From Thermohalobaculum sp045106875 (GTDB lineage Bacteria > Pseudomonadota > Alphaproteobacteria > Rhodobacterales > Rhodobacteraceae), in NCBI GenBank assembly GCA_045106875.1, contig JBGCFK010000176.1, positions 1-10,902 of the forward strand: a stretch of 10,902 nucleotides of DNA, written 5' to 3'. Of this stretch, positions 1 through 6,576 are shown piece by piece. The notes beneath the pieces were generated by a model. The model ran no database searches. It was not told where the DNA came from and worked only from the letters and a program-made list of their open reading frames with translations. The position numbers and the translations under genes are program-made. Each line of letters starts with the position of its first letter. The stretch's first letter is position 1.

Positions 1-47
1 GCGAACGCTCGCCTTACGACACGCATTTTCAGGGACCGAAATCATGA
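1..47 (+). CDS. ccoG: C-terminal end of probable CcoG/FixG (cbb3 oxidase maturation iron-sulfur protein), partial
   Basis: The frame starting at base 3 is open and ends with TGA at 45-47, giving a short tail containing SPYDTHFQGP. The stop overlaps the ATG of the next gene (ATGA, 44-47), the same translational coupling seen between all following members of the cluster. In cco/fix maturation operons the gene before fixH is ccoG, a polyferredoxin-like membrane protein that acts in copper reduction for cbb3 oxidase assembly. None of its cysteine motifs lie inside the window, so the identity rests on gene order plus the coupled stop and start, not on domain evidence. A weak AGGG at about 31-34 would be the ribosome binding site of the next gene. 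Confidence 0.6.
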   Translation, partial: ERSPYDTHFQGPKS

Positions 48-493
48 CCCACGAGCTTACAGGGCGTCACGTGCTGGCCATCGCATGCGCAGCCTTTGCG
101 ATCATCATAGCCGCCAATATGACGATGTTGTTTGCTGCAACCGGGACTTTCCCCGGACTTGTTGTGAAGAACGCATACGTTGCCAGCCAGGGGTGGAACG
201 CCCGCACGTCGGCACAGCAGGCATTGGGCTGGAAGGCAGATATTGCATATGTCGACGGCGCAGTGCGGTTGTCACTGACAGATCGGGCCGGCGCACCTGT
301 CGAGACCAATCTGGCCGTGACCATTGGGCGCCCAACCACGGACAGCGATGACAAGCGCCGCACGGTTCGGGTGCAGGGTGGCGTTGTGATTGTTCCCATT
401 CAACTTGCGCCCGGCACCTGGCGAATTGATGTCCTGACAAGTGACGGGGGCTATCGGCGCAGTGCCCGGATCCAGATCCCCGGAGGTTCCTGA
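44..493 (+). CDS. ccoH: FixH/CcoH family protein, cbb3 oxidase assembly
   Basis: This 149-residue single-pass inner membrane protein has a short cytoplasmic N-terminus (THELTGRHVL), one hydrophobic segment at about residues 9-32, and a periplasmic domain. The sequence TFPGLVVKNAYVASQGWN at about 36-53 is characteristic of the FixH family and comes right after the membrane segment. The C-terminal part (about 60-149) looks like a beta-rich domain ending in GTWRIDVLTSDGGYRRSARI. FixH/CcoH is needed for assembly or stability of the cbb3 oxidase in other bacteria. Length fits the family. The ATG overlaps the stop of the upstream gene, and its own TGA (491-493) overlaps the ATG of the P-type ATPase gene, so it is translated as part of the operon. 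Identification comes from family features and context; confidence is high. Confidence 0.92.
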   Translation: MTHELTGRHVLAIACAAFAIIIAANMTMLFAATGTFPGLVVKNAYVASQGWNARTSAQQALGWKADIAYVDGAVRLSLTDRAGAPVETNLAVTIGRPTTDSDDKRRTVRVQGGVVIVPIQLAPGTWRIDVLTSDGGYRRSARIQIPGGS

Positions 494-2610
494 TGCCTCT
501 CGACGGACCGCCAGAGGTGATCAAGATCAACTTGCTAATCCCCGGCATGACCTGTGCAGGTTGCATGACGAAGGTCGAACGTTGCCTTGTTGAGACCACC
601 GGCGTGCTGAGGGCACGGGCGAATCTGACCCGGCACATGGTAACGGCGCGGTTCGATCCGCGGTTGAGTGATACGGACATGCTGGTGGCAGCGCTGACGG
701 CAGAAGGTTTTGCAGCACGCCCTGTCGATGCAGCTCTCATCGGTCAATCCCAGGACCGGACTGGCCGAGATCTGCTCCTGCGCCTTGGCGTGGCTGGCTT
801 TGCCGCCATGAATGTCATGCTGCTTTCTATTTCGGTCTGGTCCGGCGCGGATGACGCCATGCGGGACCTGTTGCATTGGGTATCGGCGCTGATTGCGCTT
901 CCTGCCATCGCCTATGCCGGCATGCCGTTCTATCGAAGCGCGGGGCGCGCACTGTCCGCCCGTCGGCTGAACATGGATGTCCCGATTTCACTTGCGGTCC
1001 TGCTGGCGGCAGGAAACTCGGTTGCCGAGACCCTTCAGGGCGGCGCGCACGCATATTTCGATGCGGGTATCATGCTGCTGTTCTTCCTGCTGATCGGACG
1101 GTATCTCGAGCACAGGACACGTGCACAGGCGCGCTCAGCCGCAGCAGAGCTGATGGCCATGACCGGTCGAACGGCGCTGCGCATCCTCTCCGACGGCAGC
1201 CGAGAAATGATCGCAGTCGACAAGATCAGACCCGGCATGAAGCTCGAGATCGCCGCAGGCGAGCGTATCCCAGCAGATGGCAAGATCACTGAAGGTATGA
1301 CCGAAATCGATCGCGCGTTGGTTACCGGCGAAAGCCGCCCGGAGCCTGTGAAGCGAGGTGATCCGGTCCACGCGGGCATGTTGAACCTCACAGGTGCTGT
1401 GCAGGTCGCGATCTCAGCGTCTGGCGATGATACGTTGCTGGCAGAGATCGCGCGCATGGTCGACGCGGCCGAACGGGGCAGGGGGCGCTATGATCGCATC
1501 GCTGATCGGGCTGCGCGCATCTACGCTCCGCTGGTGCATATTCTGGCTTTGGCGGCCTTTGTCGGCTGGATGCTTGTTGCTGCTGACGCACGTCTGGCCT
1601 TGCAGATAGCTGTGGCCGTCCTGATCGTAACATGCCCCTGCGCGCTGGCCCTTGCAGTACCGACCGTCCATACCGCCACAAGTGCACGGCTGTTCCGGCA
1701 GGGGATCTTCCTGAAGGACGGAGCCGAGCTCGAAAGGCTGGCCGAGGCCGATATGGTCGGCTTCGACAAGACCGGCACCCTGACCGATGGTATGCCCAGG
1801 ATCTCACAGGGGCCGACGGTCGGAGATGCAGCCTGGTCCGTCGCCGCGGCCTTGGCGCAGCAATCACGGCACCCGTACTCGCAGGCAATCGCACAAGAAG
1901 CCCACCGCATGGGCATAGCGCCCGCGAACATCAAGGATGTCTGCGAGACCCCTGGGATTGGTGTTGAGGGCATGATGGATGGGCAGAGTGTGCAACTGGG
2001 GCGCCCGGCAAACGGGTCATCAGACGAGACTGGTGTTCTGCTGACACTCCCCGATCGGTCCGTGTCGTTTACATTCGCCGAGACACTCCGCCCCGGCGCA
2101 GTCGAGACCTGCGCCGCTTTGCGCGCCAAGGGTTTGGATCTGGCCATTCTGTCCGGTGATGCGCACGTGTCAGTCCATCGCATCGCGGGCCAACTTGCCG
2201 TCGAGACGAAAGTCGCTCAGATGATGCCAGGCGAGAAGCTGGAATGGTTGAAAGCGCGACGCGCCGAGGGCCGCAAAGTTCTGATGGTTGGCGATGGCTT
2301 GAACGATGCTCCTGCGCTTGCGGCGGCACATGCATCAGTGTCCCCGGCCTCGGCGGTAGATGTGGCCAAAACCGCAGCAGGGCTTGTTTTCACGGGGGCT
2401 TCGCTGAATGCCGTGAACGCCGCGCATTCTGCTGCACTGGTCTCGCGCCAGAGGACGTTTCAGAGCTTTGGCATAGCTGTCGCCTACAACATCATAGCCG
2501 TGCCACTGGCGATGGCTGGATTTGTCACGCCTTTGTTTGCTGCGCTGGCGATGTCCGGCTCGTCGATCCTTGTGATCCTGAACGCCCTGCGCAAGGGGAG
2601 GGCGGCATGA
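493..2610 (+). CDS. ccoI: CcoI/FixI copper-translocating P1B-type ATPase
   Basis: This 705-residue heavy-metal P-type ATPase exports copper across the inner membrane for the CuB centre of cbb3 oxidase. The N-terminal metal-binding domain carries GMTCAGC (Cys21, Cys24). Eight hydrophobic segments can be read, with the ion-binding Cys-Pro-Cys at 381-383 in the sixth. Other P-type motifs are TGE at 278-280, the phosphorylated aspartate D425 in DKTGT, the nucleotide-binding HP pair at 460-461, and GDGLNDAP at 600-607. The last membrane segments contain AYN and MSGSS, as usual in copper ATPases. All catalytic residues are intact. The start is fixed by GGAGG at 482-486 and by TGATG overlap with the fixH stop. 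Position between fixH and ccoS separates it from CopA-type detoxifying exporters, which it otherwise resembles. Confidence 0.95.
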   Translation: MPLDGPPEVIKINLLIPGMTCAGCMTKVERCLVETTGVLRARANLTRHMVTARFDPRLSDTDMLVAALTAEGFAARPVDAALIGQSQDRTGRDLLLRLGVAGFAAMNVMLLSISVWSGADDAMRDLLHWVSALIALPAIAYAGMPFYRSAGRALSARRLNMDVPISLAVLLAAGNSVAETLQGGAHAYFDAGIMLLFFLLIGRYLEHRTRAQARSAAAELMAMTGRTALRILSDGSREMIAVDKIRPGMKLEIAAGERIPADGKITEGMTEIDRALVTGESRPEPVKRGDPVHAGMLNLTGAVQVAISASGDDTLLAEIARMVDAAERGRGRYDRIADRAARIYAPLVHILALAAFVGWMLVAADARLALQIAVAVLIVTCPCALALAVPTVHTATSARLFRQGIFLKDGAELERLAEADMVGFDKTGTLTDGMPRISQGPTVGDAAWSVAAALAQQSRHPYSQAIAQEAHRMGIAPANIKDVCETPGIGVEGMMDGQSVQLGRPANGSSDETGVLLTLPDRSVSFTFAETLRPGAVETCAALRAKGLDLAILSGDAHVSVHRIAGQLAVETKVAQMMPGEKLEWLKARRAEGRKVLMVGDGLNDAPALAAAHASVSPASAVDVAKTAAGLVFTGASLNAVNAAHSAALVSRQRTFQSFGIAVAYNIIAVPLAMAGFVTPLFAALAMSGSSILVILNALRKGRAA

Positions 2611-2762
2611 CAATTCTTGGAATGCTGATCCCGATCTCGCTGGTCCTGGGCGGCTGTGGCCTTGCGGCGTTTGTCTGGAGCATGCGGTCCGGTCAGTACG
2701 ATGATCTTGAAGGTGACCAGCACAGGGCGCTCTTCGCGGACGACCGCTTGGAGGACGACTGA
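2607..2762 (+). CDS. ccoS: CcoS, cbb3-type cytochrome oxidase assembly small membrane protein
   Basis: This 51-residue protein has one N-terminal membrane segment (about residues 4-24). It continues with FVWSMRSGQYDDLEGDQHRALFADD, written here as two typical family blocks: the FxWSxRSGQYDDLEG block at about 22-36 and the acidic LFADD block at about 42-46. This pattern is diagnostic of CcoS (FixS). CcoS is needed for insertion of cofactors (heme and copper) into CcoN. Its ATG overlaps the ccoI stop as ATGA (2607-2610), so the two are translationally coupled. A GGGGAGGGCGG stretch just upstream (about 2595-2605) supplies a ribosome binding site. The length is normal for the family. It completes the GHIS order, and nothing about it is unusual. 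Confidence 0.93.
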   Translation: MTILGMLIPISLVLGGCGLAAFVWSMRSGQYDDLEGDQHRALFADDRLEDD

Positions 2763-2893
2763 TGCTGACAGGCGGGTTTGGGCTTGCCTCTGCCGCGCCG
2801 CTTGGCCTCTATACCTGGCTGATGCACAGTTTTGGGCAGGGGTCGAGATATGCGCAGTTCAAGGGTAGTCCACGTGGTTTCGGCCCACGCTGA
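2762..2893 (+). CDS. Possible 43-residue small ORF coupled to ccoS; function unknown
   Basis: An ATG at 2762-2764 overlaps the ccoS stop codon (TGATG), exactly as the ATPase start overlaps the fixH stop. It opens a 43-codon frame ending in TGA at 2891-2893. The product begins with a mildly hydrophobic stretch (MLTGGFGLASAAPLGLYTWL) and ends in a basic, Gly/Arg-rich tail. I do not recognise it. Third positions up to about 2842 are mostly G or C, as in real genes here, but in this GC range that also arises by chance. The last 44 bases overlap the start of the racemase-family gene in another frame. It may be a real coupled small membrane protein, a leader that couples translation to the next gene, or chance. 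Confidence 0.25.
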   Translation: MLTGGFGLASAAPLGLYTWLMHSFGQGSRYAQFKGSPRGFGPR

Positions 2894-3881
2894 AGGCGAA
2901 GTGGGCGATGTCATCGTGGGTGGGGTTGCGCCGCCGCCGGGCGATACTTTGTGGCAGCAACGCCAGTGGATTGCCGAGGACCAGAGCCTGCGGAACTTCA
3001 TGCTGAACGAACCTCGCGGTGGTGTCTTTCGCCATGTGAACCTTCTCGTCCCGCCGCACCATCCGGAGGCACAGGCGGCGTTTATCATTATGGAGCCTGA
3101 GGATACGCCGCCAATGTCCGGCTCCAATTCGATCTGCGTGGCGACCGTATTGCTGGAGACAGGCATCATCGAGATGCACGAGCCTGTCACGGAGGTGTTG
3201 CTCGAGGCGCCGGGTGGCCTCGTGCGTGTCTCGGCCGAATGCGCCGATGGCAAGGCTCGGCGGATATCGGTCGAGAATGTTCCATCGTTTGCCAGCCGCC
3301 TTGCCGTACCTTTGGAGGTGGAGGGGCTGGGCACGATCGCGGTCGACACTGCGTATGGCGGCGACAGCTTTGTGGTGGTGGATCCGCATGCGATTGGTTT
3401 GACTTTGGAACAGGACACAGCGCGTGAAATTGCGGCTTTGGGCATCCGTATCACCAACGCCGCCAATGATCAGTTCCTGTTTGAACACCCGGATCAGCCT
3501 GATCGCAGACATCATTCCTTTTGCCTCTTTGCAGGGCCGGTCAAGCGCGAAGGTCGGGCGCTGAAGGCGCAGTCGGTGGTGGCGATCCAGCCGGGAAAGC
3601 TGGACCGTTCGCCTACAGGAACTGCTGTATCAGCGCGGATGGCCCTTCTGCATGCGCGTGGCGAGATGCACCAGGGTGATCGGCTTACGGGCGTGTCGAT
3701 CATTGGATCAGAATTCGAGGGCCGCATTCTCGGCACCGCTACGGTTGGCAAACATGTTGCGATCCGGCCAGAGATCAGCGGACAGGCCTGGATAACCGGA
3801 ACGCATCAACACATGCTGGACCCGTCAGATCCCTGGCCGCATGGCTACAGGCTTTCGGACACCTGGCCGAAGTCTGGTTGA
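2850..3881 (+). CDS. Proline racemase / hydroxyproline epimerase-dehydratase superfamily protein (Ser/Thr catalytic pair)
   Basis: The 343-residue protein, cytoplasmic by its lack of a signal peptide, belongs to the proline racemase superfamily. Members racemise proline, epimerise 4-hydroxyproline or dehydrate trans-3-hydroxyproline with two residues on either face of the substrate. The first site reads MSGSNSIC, with Ser90 where classical members have Cys in MCGH. The second reads DRSPTGTAVSA, with Thr256 instead of Cys. The substrate loop DTAYGGDSFVVVD starts at Asp166, and the N-terminal HVVSAHAEGEVGDVIVGG matches the family's usual HxxGEPxRVI-like strand in altered form. The ATG at 2850 has AGGGG at 2839-2843; a TTG 18 bases upstream is less likely. 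Thr at the second site is typical of trans-3-hydroxyproline dehydratases, Ser at the first of a mixed epimerase/dehydratase group, so the substrate is not settled. It follows ccoS by 87 bases; no functional link to the oxidase is apparent. Confidence 0.88.
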   Translation: MRSSRVVHVVSAHAEGEVGDVIVGGVAPPPGDTLWQQRQWIAEDQSLRNFMLNEPRGGVFRHVNLLVPPHHPEAQAAFIIMEPEDTPPMSGSNSICVATVLLETGIIEMHEPVTEVLLEAPGGLVRVSAECADGKARRISVENVPSFASRLAVPLEVEGLGTIAVDTAYGGDSFVVVDPHAIGLTLEQDTAREIAALGIRITNAANDQFLFEHPDQPDRRHHSFCLFAGPVKREGRALKAQSVVAIQPGKLDRSPTGTAVSARMALLHARGEMHQGDRLTGVSIIGSEFEGRILGTATVGKHVAIRPEISGQAWITGTHQHMLDPSDPWPHGYRLSDTWPKSG

Positions 3882-4029
3882 TCAGCTGCCTAAGGGCGCT
3901 CTACGTATCAATCAATACCTTCGGAGTGTCCGTTACCAGCGCGGCTCAGCGTTCCTTAAGACTGTTCATGTAAGGCCTGTAACATTGCCTTATGCGGTTA
4001 CGATCGCATGTTGTGTGCGGGTGCGTTAC
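3882..4029 (+). promoter_or_regulatory. Intergenic region upstream of the chemotaxis receptor, with a short inverted repeat
   Basis: These 148 bases separate the racemase-family gene from the chemotaxis receptor. They hold a perfect 6-base inverted repeat, TAAGGC at 3971-3976 and GCCTTA at 3987-3992, with a 10-base loop about 37 bases before the receptor ATG. I see no convincing -35/-10 pair and no strong terminator. The receptor frame stays open upstream to 3841, but that part has no receptor-like sequence. The repeat could be an operator or an mRNA hairpin, or chance. Confidence 0.25.
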
Positions 4030-6078
4030 ATGAGCCTCAAACTAAAGATCTCGCTGCTTGTGGGCATGCTGCTGATGGTGATCATCGGATTTCTTGGCAG
4101 CGCGTTTTTAACCGCCATGGAGATGTCGCATGAAATCGAGCGCAAGGAGCAGATCATTCCGGTGGTTGTCGAGGTAAACGCGACCATCCGAAACTTGCAG
4201 ATCGAACGTGGGCGCACTGTTGGTCTGATATCCTCCGGTGGTGCCGAAGCGAACCGAACGGCTCTCGATCAGCATCGACCCATGACAGATGCGAGCAGTT
4301 CGGCCTTGTTTGAGGTCATTGAGCGGTACGATATAATTGGTACCATGCCGGAGATCGCCGATGCAGTTCGGAAAATTTCCGGACTGGATGGCAAGGTCGC
4401 GGCCCACAGGGCGAAAGTCGACTCAGGCAGTGTGTCCGTGCCAGAGAATGTTGCCTTCTACACTGCCGAAATCGAAGCGATGATTGATCTGATCAACGCG
4501 TCGGTCAGGCTGATGCCGAATGCCAACGCGTCGATTGAGATGATCTCGTTTGCCCACCTTGTTCGGGGAGTCGAACACGGCGGTCTGGAGCGTGCGCTTG
4601 GCGCTGCGCTGTTTAATCAGGCCGCCAAGGGGAAAGTGAACAGCGCCACGTTCAAGAAATACTTTGCGCACCGCGCGCACGAGGAGAACGCGATCAAGCT
4701 ATTTCTTGGTCAGGCCATGCCCGAAGTTCGCGCGCGCTATGGGGAAATGGTGGCTGGACCTCATATTGATCAGATTACTGAATGGCGTGAGGCGCTGTTC
4801 GTGATCGGGGAGACGCATGACGCTGCGGGCGTTGATGGAAAGGTTTGGTTTGACACCGCGACCAAGCGGCTGAACCAAATGTACGAGGTTTCGCAGACCT
4901 TGACAGACGACGCCCATACCATGCTGATTGCACTCATTGAAGAGCAGGTTGCCAAAGAACTGACTTTGGCCGTGGTGGCGTCTCTCGTGCTCCTGGTGTC
5001 GATCGGTGCAAGCGTCGCCATGATTTGGAGCTTCGGCCGCAATGTAAAGCTGGTTACAGACGCGTTGGGCGAACTGCGTCAAGGGCAGTCGGATATCGAG
5101 CTTCCGGAACGTCTGCCAAGCGGCGAGATCGGTCAAATTCTTGCTGACGTTGGCAGTGTCGCAAACTATCTGAAGGGTATTGCGACCGTTGCTGATCAGA
5201 TCTCTGGGGGTAATCTGAGAGATGAAATGGTGCCTTCGTCGATTTATGACCGGCTAACCCATGCTTTCCAGATCATGTTGATCTCGCTGAATGGCGTTCT
5301 GGAGGGTGCGAAAACTGGCGCTGAACGCGTTGTTGGCGAAGCTCAAGATCTTGAACGACAAGCCCACGAGATCATCGATTCCTGCGATCAGCAAGCCAAC
5401 GCGGTGCATTCTGCGTCATCGGCCGTAGAAGAAATCACTGCAAACCTTGCCCGCGCAGCAGAAAACGCAAGTGAAACCGATACTCTGGCCCACGAAGCAT
5501 CGCACGAGGCGTCTGAGAGCGCCGGGTCAGTGTTGGAGGCTTCAAACGCCATGAAATCCATCTCGGAAAAGATCCTGGTTATTCAAGAGATTGCTCGCCA
5601 GACGGATCTACTGGCACTCAATGCCGCCGTGGAGGCGGCGCGTGCCGGCGATCATGGCAAGGGCTTCGCAGTGGTGGCATCTGAGGTGAGAAAGCTGGCA
5701 GAGCGCAGCCAGGGGGCGGCGGAAGAGATTTCTGCGTTGTCGGCCAGCACGCTCGAGGTTTCCGGGCAGGCTGCAACGCGTATCGAAAAGCTTGTTCCCA
5801 TAATCAAGCGCACTGCAGGTTTGGTTGGCGATATATCGGTTGCAACAAATGAGCAGGCCGCTGGTGCTCAGCAGATCAACGATGCTGTCCTGCTGCTGAG
5901 CAAACTTATCAAGGCCAACAACGCCTCGGCGCAGCGTGTGGGTGTTCAGGTTACGACGCTATCTGGCGAAGCTCATCAACAGCTGCAAACCCTGGAGTTC
6001 TTCGATCTCGATCCGGAGATGTCAAGATTAGGCGCCATCGATGACGCGACTGTTGAGGCCCAGAAGTCAGCGGCCTAA
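4030..6078 (+). CDS. Methyl-accepting chemotaxis protein with NIT sensory domain
   Basis: This 682-residue transmembrane receptor has a first membrane segment at about 7-28, a periplasmic domain to about 310, a second membrane segment at about 312-336, HAMP-like linkers and a cytoplasmic signalling domain. The periplasmic domain shows NIT (nitrate/nitrite-sensing type) features: LQIERGRTVGLISSGG from residue 56, and a later GVEHGGLERALGAA around Glu187-Arg188. After the second segment comes a HAMP region (about 337-390). A second degenerate HAMP-like unit contains ISGGNLRDEMVPSSIYDRLTHAF. The signalling hairpin EIARQTDLLALNAAVEAARA begins at Glu520 and is intact, so CheA/CheW coupling is expected. 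No CheR/CheB-tethering pentapeptide ends the protein. The ATG at 4030 is chosen because the membrane segment follows directly, though no good ribosome binding site precedes it. The ligand is unproven; NIT is a broad small-ligand domain. Confidence 0.9.
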   Translation: MSLKLKISLLVGMLLMVIIGFLGSAFLTAMEMSHEIERKEQIIPVVVEVNATIRNLQIERGRTVGLISSGGAEANRTALDQHRPMTDASSSALFEVIERYDIIGTMPEIADAVRKISGLDGKVAAHRAKVDSGSVSVPENVAFYTAEIEAMIDLINASVRLMPNANASIEMISFAHLVRGVEHGGLERALGAALFNQAAKGKVNSATFKKYFAHRAHEENAIKLFLGQAMPEVRARYGEMVAGPHIDQITEWREALFVIGETHDAAGVDGKVWFDTATKRLNQMYEVSQTLTDDAHTMLIALIEEQVAKELTLAVVASLVLLVSIGASVAMIWSFGRNVKLVTDALGELRQGQSDIELPERLPSGEIGQILADVGSVANYLKGIATVADQISGGNLRDEMVPSSIYDRLTHAFQIMLISLNGVLEGAKTGAERVVGEAQDLERQAHEIIDSCDQQANAVHSASSAVEEITANLARAAENASETDTLAHEASHEASESAGSVLEASNAMKSISEKILVIQEIARQTDLLALNAAVEAARAGDHGKGFAVVASEVRKLAERSQGAAEEISALSASTLEVSGQAATRIEKLVPIIKRTAGLVGDISVATNEQAAGAQQINDAVLLLSKLIKANNASAQRVGVQVTTLSGEAHQQLQTLEFFDLDPEMSRLGAIDDATVEAQKSAA

Positions 6079-6083
6079 TCGCA

Positions 6084-6139
6084 TTGGGCTGGCTGGACAT
6101 GACCGATCAGCAACTTGGTCGGTCATGTGCAGCCACCAA
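6084..6139 (+). terminator. Long hairpin after the chemotaxis gene, possible transcription terminator
   Basis: The arms 6097-6106 (ACATGACCGA) and 6119-6128 (TCGGTCATGT) are perfectly complementary around a 12-base loop. After a single G/G mismatch the stem continues with TGGCTG at 6090-6095 pairing CAGCCA at 6130-6135. With a two-base bulge, TTGG at 6084-6087 can also pair with CCAA at 6136-6139. It starts just after the receptor stop codon. Only a TTTT at 6143-6146 follows, so it is not a classic terminator. It could be an mRNA-stabilising end structure or a protein-binding palindrome instead. Confidence 0.6.
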
Positions 6140-6576
6140 CGGTTTTGCCGTTCTCGCTTGATGGACGGTTTCGGGCGTTGCGGTATTTTGGCCAACCCTT
6201 TGTGCTTGCGAGCGCCGTTCCGCCAGAGAACATGGTGAGGAGTTCAAAATCACAACCATCTCGAGTTTGCGATCCGGTCACGCTGTACCCGTCTGGGGTG
6301 CTCTGCCTGCGGAAATCAAGCGCTTCTTGGGCGGCCGCGACGAAATCGATAGCACTCAACAATCCACTGGCAATCTAGAGCAAATGTCAGCTACTCCCCG
6401 GATCAAAGATATCGCAAACGCCAACTCGATGGTCCATTGCTGTAGAACGTGCCACCGGCGACCACGCGGAACTTGCCTGAAAACCGATCTTGGCAGCTAC
6501 CCGGGGATTGCGAACACGATTTTGGTGCGTGAAGCGCCATTCATCAAGTGCCCTAAAAAGGGGTCAGGAGAAGACG
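6140..6576. other. About 440 bases without an assignable gene
   Basis: I find no gene here that I can support. Short open frames overlap on both strands: a + strand frame open from 6162 to 6635 that runs into the SulP gene, another + frame ending at 6378, and a - strand frame 6362-6123. None shows a recognisable motif, a convincing ribosome binding site or a codon pattern clearly like the neighbours. There is no terminal inverted repeat or transposase motif. The promoter of the SulP-stress protein pair should lie in the distal part, but I cannot pick a credible -35/-10. It may be leader DNA plus the eroded remnant of a gene. Confidence 0.4.

Noticed and set aside
2832..2849. TTG start for the racemase-family gene
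   Set aside because: The ATG at 2850 is preceded by AGGGG at a normal distance and gives a usual N-terminus.
2693..3466. - strand open frame of 257 codons opposite ccoS and the racemase-family gene
   Set aside because: It overlaps two genes with strong family evidence, and its translation is Ser/Arg/Thr-rich with no recognisable motif, as expected for an antisense shadow.
3979..4001. GTAAC...GTTAC inverted repeat upstream of the chemoreceptor, considered as an operator
   Set aside because: The arms are only 5 bases with a 13-base spacer, easily due to chance, and do not match the FNR-type TTGAT-N4-ATCAA pattern I looked for.
3841..4029. N-terminal extension of the chemoreceptor to the ATG at 3841
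   Set aside because: It would overlap the end of the racemase-family gene and put about 63 residues of non-receptor sequence before the membrane segment that normally begins such receptors.
6123..6362. - strand 79-codon frame in the gap before the SulP gene, considered as a transposase remnant
   Set aside because: No DDE or other transposase motif and no terminal inverted repeats could be seen; kept only as part of the unassigned region.
6490..6576. Earlier start for the SulP transporter at 6490
   Set aside because: The extension is hydrophilic, basic and unlike SulP N-termini, and 6577 has a better ribosome binding site.
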